This document shows positions 15,469 to 20,365 of a stretch of DNA of 20,365 bases, in pieces. The stretch is from an uncultured Blautia sp. (GTDB taxonomy: Bacteria; Bacillota; Clostridia; Lachnospirales; Lachnospiraceae). The stretch spans positions 1 to 20,365 of the forward strand of contig USDN01000052.1 of NCBI GenBank assembly GCA_900553515.1, written 5' to 3'. The position numbers and the translations under genes were made by a program. A model generated the notes under the pieces. It was not told where the DNA came from and ran no database searches. It was given only the letters and a program-made list of their open reading frames with translations. How positions within the stretch are numbered: position 1 is the stretch's first letter; each line of letters opens with the position of its first letter.

Positions 15469-18400
15469 TTATTCAGCATCTGCTCCATAAAGAGTGATGA
15501 GTTTATTCAGATATTCATATCTAGCCTTAGCCTCTGCCTCATTCTTAGCAAACAGTCTTTCAGCCTTCTCAGGATTCTGACGTTTCAGAGAGTTATAACG
15601 AACCTCGCCGTCAAGGAATGCCTGATAGTCTTCCATATTCGGAGCTTTGGAATCAAGTGTGAACTTGTTCTCTGCTGCCGGGTTGAAGCGGAAGTTGTGC
15701 CAGTATCCGCACTTAACTGCCAGTTCTTCCTCGGTCTGAGCTTTTGCCATACCCTTCTTGATACCATGGTTGATACATGGAGCGTATGCAATGATCAGAG
15801 ACGGTCCCGGATAAGCCTCAGCCTCAGCAATTGCTTTTACAGTCTGGTTGAAGTCAGCGCCCATGGAGATCTGTGCTACATATACATAGCCATAGCTCAT
15901 AGCGATGGAAGCCATATCTTTCTTCTTCACTTCTTTACCGCCTGCAGCGAACTGAGCGATAGCACCTGTTGGTGTAGATTTAGAAGACTGACCACCTGTG
16001 TTGGAGTAAACTTCTGTATCGAATACCATTACGTTGATATCCTGTCCGGAAGCTAATACATGGTCAACACCGCCGAAGCCGATGTCGTATGCCCAACCGT
16101 CACCACCGAAGATCCACTGAGATTTTTTAGCTAAGAAATCTTTGTTGTTTACGATATCTTTGCATACATCACAGTCGCATCCTTCTAATGCTGCAACTAA
16201 TTTATCTGTAGCTGCACCGTTTGTTACACCGCTGTTGTATGTGTCTAACCATTCCTGGCAAGCTGCTTTTACTTCTTCAGAAGCATTTTCGCTAGCCATT
16301 ACGGATTCAACTTTTGTCTTTAATCCGCCACGGATAGCTTTCTGAGCTAATAACATACCATATCCGAATTCAGCATTGTCTTCGAATAAGGAGTTAGACC
16401 ATGCAGGACCCTGTCCTTTTGCATTTACAGTATATGGTGTAGATGGTGAGGAGTTACCCCAGATAGAAGAACATCCTGTTGCGTTAGCAATGTACATTCT
16501 GTCACCAAATAACTGTGTGATTAATTTAGCGTAAGGTGTTTCACCACAACCAGCACAAGCTCCTGAGAACTCAAGTAATGGCTGTTTGAACTGAGAACCT
16601 TTTACTGTATTTTCTTTAAATTTAGCGATAACATCTTCTTTTACTGGTAATGTCACACCATAATCGAAGAATTTCTGTTCGCCTGCATTTGCTTCCATGT
16701 TTGCCATAACAAGAGCTTTTGCACCCTTCTTACCTGGGCAGACATTTGCACAAGAACCACATCCTGTACAGTCATAAGCAGATACAGTCATAACGAATTT
16801 GTAATCAGCCATACCTGTCATAGGTAATGTTCTCATTCCTTCTGGAGCAGCTGCAACTTCAGCATCTGTCATAGCTACTGGACGAATTACAGCGTGAGGA
16901 CATACATATGCACAACGGTTACACTGGATACAGTTTTCTGGCTGCCATACAGGGATATCTACAGCGATACCACGTTTTTCAAATGCAGAAGAACCTGATG
17001 GTGTAGTACCATCTACATAATCTGTGAATGCAGATACAGGTAATGTGTTACCTTCCTGAGCATTTACTTTTGCCTGGATATTGTTTACGAAATCAACAAC
17101 ATCTGTGCGTCCGCCTTCAGCGTGAGCCATAAACAGACCTTCATCAGCACAATCTTTCCAGCTTTCTGGAACCTGTACTTCAACAACCTGTTTTGCACCA
17201 GCATCGATAGCGTCATAGTTCATCTGAACGATAGCGTCACCTTTTCTTCCGTAAGTAGCTTTTGCAGCAGCTTTCATTAATTCGATAGCCTGTTCTTCCG
17301 GAATGATGTTAGCCAGTTTGAAGAATGCAGACTGAAGAACTGTATTGATACGTCCGCCAAGTCCGATTTCTTTACCAATCTTAATACCATCAATTACATA
17401 GAATTTGATGTTGTGGTTAGCGATGAATGCTTTTACCTGTCCTGGTAAGTGTTTTTCAAGACCTTCCATATCCCATGGGCAGTTTAATAAGAATGTACCG
17501 CCATCAACAAGTTCCTGAACCATGTTGTATTTGTTTACATAGGATGGGTTGTGGCATGCAACAAAGTTAGCCTGTTTGATCAGGTATGTGGATTTGATTG
17601 GGCTCTTACCAAAACGAAGGTGAGACATTGTAACACCGCCGGATTTCTTGGAGTCGTAATCAAAATATGCCTGAGCATACATGTCTGTGTTGTCACCAAT
17701 GATCTTGATGGAGTTCTTGTTAGCACCAACAGTACCGTCAGCACCTAATCCCCAGAATTTGCAGTTGATTGTTCCTTCTGGTGTAGTAACAAGTGGAGCA
17801 CCAACTTCCAGAGATAAGTTTGTAACATCATCCACAATACCGATTGTGAATTTCTGTTTTGTTGTGTTTTCATATACAGCAACGATCTGAGCAGGTGTAG
17901 TATCTTTGGAACCTAAACCGTAACGGCCTGTGAATACTGGTGTATCGTTGAATTTTGTACCTTTCAGTGCAGCAACAACGTCTAAGTATAATGGTTCGCC
18001 AAGAGCACCTGGTTCTTTTGTTCTGTCTAATACTGTAATCTGTTTTACAGATTCAGGAATAGCGTTTACTAATGCTTCAGCAGAGAATGGTCTGTAAAGA
18101 CGAACTGTAACAAGACCAACTTTTTTGCCTGCTGCCATTAAGTAATCGATTGTTTCTTCGATTGTTTCACAAGCAGAACCCATAGCGATGATTACGTGTT
18201 CAGCGTCTTTGGCACCATAGTAGTTGAACAGTTTGTAGTTTGTTCCGATTTTTTCGTTTACTTTGTCCATGTATTCCTGTACTAATGCTGGAAGAGCATC
18301 GTAGTATGGGTTACATGCTTCTCTTGCCTGGAAGAAGATATCAGGGTTCTGAGCAGAACCTCTCTGACATGGATGATTTGGATTTAATGCATGTTTACGG

Positions 18401-19008
18401 AATGCGTCAACAGCTTCTAAATCTACCATATCTTTTAAATCTTCGTAATCCCATGTTTCAATCTTCTGGATTTCATGAGAAGTACGGAAACCATCGAAGA
18501 AGTTGATAAATGGAACTTTTCCTTTGATTGCTGCACAGTGTGCAACTGGTGTTAAGTCCATAACTTCCTGTACGGAAGATTCACATAACATAGCACATCC
18601 TGTCTGACGGCAAGCATATACGTCAGAGTGATCACCGAAAATAGACAGTGCATGGCTTGCAAGAGCACGAGCAGATACGTTAATAACGCCTGGTAACTGC
18701 TCACCAGCAATTTTGTAAAGATTTGGGATCATTAACAGAAGACCCTGAGATGCTGTATATGTAGTAGTCAGGGCACCTGCTGCTAAGGAGCCGTGAACTG
18801 CACCTGCAGCACCAGCTTCAGACTGCATTTCTGTAACCTGTACTTCCTGTCCGAAAATATTCTTTCTTCCCTGTGTTGCCCATTCATCAGTAGCTTCTGC
18901 CATTACGGATGAAGGGGTAATCGGATAGATAGCCGCAACATCTGAATACGCATAAGAAGCATGAGCTGCTGCATGGTTACCATCCATGGTTTTCATCTTT
19001 CTAGCCAT
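15469..19008 (-). CDS. nifJ: Pyruvate:ferredoxin (flavodoxin) oxidoreductase, single-chain
   Basis: Converts pyruvate and CoA to acetyl-CoA, CO2 and reduced ferredoxin; the central pyruvate enzyme of anaerobic Firmicutes. With the ATG at 19008 (AAGGAGG upstream) it is 1179 residues, the normal length. The N-terminal substrate-domain motif YPITPSS is at 28-34. Two ferredoxin-type clusters are at C693/696/699/703 and C747/750/753/757. The proximal-cluster pair CAGC is at 818-821. The thiamine diphosphate motif GDGWAYDIGFGG begins at 969, followed by NTGGQSSK. The frame is intact. Leucine codons change sharply: TTA dominates between about 16054 and 16577, while the last 195 codons use no TTA at all. 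It has its own strong promoter, a structured leader and a strong terminator. An Rrf2 regulator lies just upstream. Confidence 0.97.
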   Translation of the reverse strand: MARKMKTMDGNHAAAHASYAYSDVAAIYPITPSSVMAEATDEWATQGRKNIFGQEVQVTEMQSEAGAAGAVHGSLAAGALTTTYTASQGLLLMIPNLYKIAGEQLPGVINVSARALASHALSIFGDHSDVYACRQTGCAMLCESSVQEVMDLTPVAHCAAIKGKVPFINFFDGFRTSHEIQKIETWDYEDLKDMVDLEAVDAFRKHALNPNHPCQRGSAQNPDIFFQAREACNPYYDALPALVQEYMDKVNEKIGTNYKLFNYYGAKDAEHVIIAMGSACETIEETIDYLMAAGKKVGLVTVRLYRPFSAEALVNAIPESVKQITVLDRTKEPGALGEPLYLDVVAALKGTKFNDTPVFTGRYGLGSKDTTPAQIVAVYENTTKQKFTIGIVDDVTNLSLEVGAPLVTTPEGTINCKFWGLGADGTVGANKNSIKIIGDNTDMYAQAYFDYDSKKSGGVTMSHLRFGKSPIKSTYLIKQANFVACHNPSYVNKYNMVQELVDGGTFLLNCPWDMEGLEKHLPGQVKAFIANHNIKFYVIDGIKIGKEIGLGGRINTVLQSAFFKLANIIPEEQAIELMKAAAKATYGRKGDAIVQMNYDAIDAGAKQVVEVQVPESWKDCADEGLFMAHAEGGRTDVVDFVNNIQAKVNAQEGNTLPVSAFTDYVDGTTPSGSSAFEKRGIAVDIPVWQPENCIQCNRCAYVCPHAVIRPVAMTDAEVAAAPEGMRTLPMTGMADYKFVMTVSAYDCTGCGSCANVCPGKKGAKALVMANMEANAGEQKFFDYGVTLPVKEDVIAKFKENTVKGSQFKQPLLEFSGACAGCGETPYAKLITQLFGDRMYIANATGCSSIWGNSSPSTPYTVNAKGQGPAWSNSLFEDNAEFGYGMLLAQKAIRGGLKTKVESVMASENASEEVKAACQEWLDTYNSGVTNGAATDKLVAALEGCDCDVCKDIVNNKDFLAKKSQWIFGGDGWAYDIGFGGVDHVLASGQDINVMVFDTEVYSNTGGQSSKSTPTGAIAQFAAGGKEVKKKDMASIAMSYGYVYVAQISMGADFNQTVKAIAEAEAYPGPSLIIAYAPCINHGIKKGMAKAQTEEELAVKCGYWHNFRFNPAAENKFTLDSKAPNMEDYQAFLDGEVRYNSLKRQNPEKAERLFAKNEAEAKARYEYLNKLITLYGADAE

Positions 19009-19029
19009 TTGATTTTTTCCTCCTTGAAA

Positions 19030-19048
19030 ATTGTTGTTTTTGAACAAT
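19030..19048 (-). other. Leader hairpin 2 of nifJ, next to the ribosome site
   Basis: The minus-strand arms ATTGTT and AACAAT pair around a seven-base CAAAAAC loop, ending about four bases before the AAGGAGG of nifJ. It is AT-rich and weak, but its position could influence ribosome access. Chance occurrence is possible. Confidence 0.35.
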
Positions 19049-19053
19049 ATTCT

Positions 19054-19069
19054 ACTTCGCTCACGAAGT
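19054..19069 (-). other. Leader hairpin 1 at the 5' end of the nifJ mRNA
   Basis: The minus-strand arms ACTTCG and CGAAGT pair perfectly around a TGAG tetraloop. From the promoter position, transcription should begin around 19072, so this stem-loop would lie within a few bases of the 5' end of the mRNA, the position known to stabilise transcripts. It is also a DNA dyad and could instead be an operator, for instance for the adjacent Rrf2 regulator. Confidence 0.5.
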
Positions 19070-19078
19070 CTATATGAA

Positions 19079-19107
19079 ATTATAGCACGATTTCACAAGC
19101 CTGTCTA
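19079..19107 (-). promoter_or_regulatory. Strong sigma-A promoter of nifJ
   Basis: Minus-strand TAGACA (19102-19107, five of six consensus bases) is followed after exactly 17 bases by TATAAT (19079-19084, perfect). This predicts a start near 19072 and a leader of roughly 64 bases that carries two hairpins and an AAGGAGG site. High expression is expected for the central pyruvate enzyme. Confidence 0.85.
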
Positions 19108-19112
19108 TTTGT

Positions 19113-19150
19113 AAAACATAAGAAAATGAAATGTTTTCCCAAAAAAACAT
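19113..19150. repeat. Three alternating AAAACAT/ATGTTTT copies upstream of the nifJ promoter
   Basis: On the plus strand AAAACAT occurs at 19113-19119 and 19144-19150, with its reverse complement ATGTTTT at 19131-19137. The middle copy can pair with either neighbour. The block fills the space between the rrf2 stop and the nifJ -35 box. It may be a weak rrf2 3'-end structure, upstream operator half-sites, or an A/T-rich coincidence. Confidence 0.4.
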
Positions 19151-19163
19151 GCTTTGTTTCCTC

Positions 19164-19565
19164 TTATTGCCTCATAATTTCCGAAATAGATTTAGAAGAC
19201 AGCTCTTTCACTAATACGGATTGCACTCTTGTAAGTTCCTTATGCACTTTGCAGCTGCAATCTCCTGCATTATGAATACAACTTTTTTCCGGTTTCATAC
19301 ATTCAATCATATAAAAATCCGGATCCACTGCCAGATAAATATCCAGAAGTGTCAATTCCTCAATTGATTTTTTCAGGGCATATCCTCCGTTACTTCCCCT
19401 GAAGCTTCTTACGATTTCTTTCTTCTCCAGTTTTTTTAATATTTTATAAACAAATGCCGGTGTTAGGTCTTCTTTTTCACAAATCTGGTTCACACACATT
19501 TTTTCGCCCTTTGCCAAAGCCCTGACAATTCTTACACCGTAATCGCATTCTCTTGTAATTAACAT
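19164..19565 (-). CDS. Rrf2-family transcriptional regulator with IscR-like cysteines
   Basis: DNA-binding regulator of 133 residues, a normal Rrf2 length. The N-terminal winged-helix domain begins MLITRECDYGVRIVRALA; the recognition helix region is about 34-50 (TPAFVYKILKKLEK) and the wing is RSFRGSNGGYAL at 53-64. Cysteines C89, C96, C103 and C105 sit where IscR and NsrR bind an Fe-S cluster, so an Fe-S cluster or redox/NO-sensing role is likely. C7, C24 and C29 are extra. The gene has a near-consensus promoter with a perfect dyad beside the predicted start site, suggesting autoregulation. It lies 155 bases upstream of the Fe-S enzyme gene nifJ in the same direction, a plausible target. An AGAGGGGAAG ribosome site precedes the ATG. 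No clear terminator follows it. Confidence 0.92.
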   Translation of the reverse strand: MLITRECDYGVRIVRALAKGEKMCVNQICEKEDLTPAFVYKILKKLEKKEIVRSFRGSNGGYALKKSIEELTLLDIYLAVDPDFYMIECMKPEKSCIHNAGDCSCKVHKELTRVQSVLVKELSSKSISEIMRQ

Positions 19566-19597
19566 GGATTTCTTCCCCTCTGTTATCTTCTGTTTCT

Positions 19598-19611
19598 TGT
19601 AGTTTCCTACA
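19598..19611. promoter_or_regulatory. Perfect dyad at the rrf2 start site, candidate Rrf2 operator
   Basis: TGTAG and CTACA flank a four-base centre. The dyad begins 1 base downstream of the -10 box of the rrf2 promoter and so covers the predicted transcription start. That is a classic position for autorepression. I see no second copy of the same half-sites at the nifJ promoter, so co-regulation through this motif is not shown. Confidence 0.5.
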
Positions 19612-19612
19612 C

Positions 19613-19641
19613 ATTATACCTATCTGTACTTAATTTATCAA
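19613..19641 (-). promoter_or_regulatory. Sigma-A promoter of the rrf2 regulator gene
   Basis: Minus-strand TTGATA (19636-19641, five of six) is followed after 17 bases by TATAAT (19613-19618, perfect). It is back to back with the plus-strand promoter of the ABC-F gene. The leader to the rrf2 ATG is about 40 bases. Confidence 0.85.
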
Positions 19642-19672
19642 GTAATTTCAAAAAGATTTTCGTAAGAAACAC

Positions 19673-19700
19673 TTGCAAAATCCTTATTTTAAGGTACAAT
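19673..19700 (+). promoter_or_regulatory. Promoter of the ABC-F gene
   Basis: TTGCAA (19673-19678) and TACAAT (19695-19700) are 16 bases apart on the plus strand. Transcription would begin about 50 bases before the ATG at 19755. The leader is too short for the upstream-peptide attenuators known from antibiotic-inducible ABC-F genes, which fits a housekeeping member. Confidence 0.65.
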
Positions 19701-19754
19701 GAAAGAGATTATGCATAAAAATTGTTCTTTATAATAAGTGAGGGAAAACAAAAC

Positions 19755-20365
19755 ATGATTGCAGCAAATAATGTTACATTACGATTAGGTAAGAAAGCAC
19801 TGTTTGAGGATGTTAATATTAAATTTACTGAAGGGAACTGTTACGGTCTCATCGGTGCAAACGGAGCCGGAAAATCTACATTTTTGAAAATTCTTTCCGG
19901 ACAGCTGGAAACGACCAATGGAAATATTTCCATTACACCAGGTCAGCGTCTGTCTTTCCTACAGCAGGATCACTTCAAATATGATGCTTTTCCTGTACTG
20001 GATACGGTTATTATGGGAAATCAGCGTCTCTATGATATCATGAAGGAAAAAGAAGCCATCTACGCAAAAGAAGACTTCACTGACGAAGACGGAATCCGTG
20101 CCAGCGAACTGGAAGGCGAATTTGCCGAAATGAATGGCTGGGAAGCAGAGTCTGATGCAGCTATGCTCTTAAACGGTCTTGGAATCGATACAGAATTTCA
20201 CTATGCACAGATGTCTGACTTAAACGGAAGCCAGAAGGTAAAGGTTCTCCTTGCCCAGGCACTTTTTGGAAATCCTGATATCCTGCTTCTTGACGAGCCT
20301 ACCAACCACCTGGATCTGGATGCCATTGAATGGCTGGAAGAATTCCTGATCAATTTTGAAAATAC
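19755..20365 (+). CDS. ABC-F family ATPase, YkpA/YbiT-like (5' part, cut by window edge)
   Basis: The first 203 codons of an ABC-F protein, with no stop before the edge. It starts MIAANNVTLRLGKKALFEDV. The first ATPase domain is intact: Walker A GANGAGKST at 34-42, a degenerate signature LNGSQ at 156-160 in place of LSGGQ, and Walker B ILLLDEP at 176-182 followed by TNHLD. The insertion around 90-135 (Tyr/Lys/Glu rich, NGWEAESDAA) is typical of the YbiT/YkpA group. No membrane segment is present, as expected for ribosome-associated ABC-F proteins. GTGAGGG upstream serves as ribosome site, and the gene has its own promoter divergent from rrf2. A translation-factor role is the family expectation; antibiotic resistance cannot be judged from this fragment. 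Confidence 0.9.
   Translation, partial: MIAANNVTLRLGKKALFEDVNIKFTEGNCYGLIGANGAGKSTFLKILSGQLETTNGNISITPGQRLSFLQQDHFKYDAFPVLDTVIMGNQRLYDIMKEKEAIYAKEDFTDEDGIRASELEGEFAEMNGWEAESDAAMLLNGLGIDTEFHYAQMSDLNGSQKVKVLLAQALFGNPDILLLDEPTNHLDLDAIEWLEEFLINFEN

Noticed and set aside
1..20365. CRISPR array, insertion sequences, tRNA or rRNA genes
   Set aside because: I saw no regularly spaced repeats, transposase, terminal inverted repeats or tRNA-like sequence in the window, and the intergenic gaps are short.

Overview
This window looks like a chromosomal segment from an anaerobic, low-to-mid-GC gut Firmicute, most likely a Lachnospiraceae member. The reasons are a single-chain pyruvate:ferredoxin oxidoreductase as the main pyruvate enzyme, an Rrf2-type regulator, consensus sigma-A promoters with strong AGGAGG-type ribosome binding sites, and a purine-catabolism cluster of the kind found in gut Clostridia. 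Every gene up to about 19.57 kb is on the minus strand; only the truncated last gene is on the plus strand. I infer the family from gene content and have not tested it by alignment.

Region 1 (57-7549, minus): ssnA, ygfK, a selenium-dependent-type xanthine dehydrogenase that fuses the 2Fe-2S and molybdopterin parts, and a four-cluster RnfB-like ferredoxin. They are in that transcriptional order and tightly spaced. This is the core of the anaerobic purine/urate-degradation locus known from E. coli (yge/ygf/xdhD) and many gut bacteria. No FAD-binding (YgfM-type) subunit lies in the window, so the polyferredoxin and/or YgfK are candidate electron partners. A 14-bp RNA hairpin separates ygfK from xdh.

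Region 2 (7714-11109, minus): cobT, cobU, cobS, a short second CobU-like protein and cobC form a compact nucleotide-loop assembly (cobalamin salvage) operon ending in a terminator-like hairpin. No corrin-ring genes and no cobalamin riboswitch are seen here.

Region 3 (11170-15409, minus): a GtrA-type flippase, a polyprenyl-phosphate glycosyltransferase (GT2) and a large YfhO-type GT-C membrane protein. This matches the three-component envelope glycosylation systems of Gram-positive bacteria. It lies directly upstream of cobT with no visible terminator, so regions 3 and 2 may be one transcription unit. Its first gene starts about 15 bases after the T-tract of the nifJ terminator.

Region 4 (15425-19641, minus): nifJ (pyruvate:ferredoxin oxidoreductase), with a strong promoter, a structured leader and a perfect intrinsic terminator. 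Upstream is an Rrf2 regulator with IscR-like cysteines, its own near-consensus promoter and a dyad next to the start site. nifJ shows an abrupt internal change in leucine codon choice near position 16,050.

Region 5 (19673-20365, plus): a divergent promoter and the start of an ABC-F ATPase gene cut by the window edge. Bases 1-56 hold nothing I can recognise.
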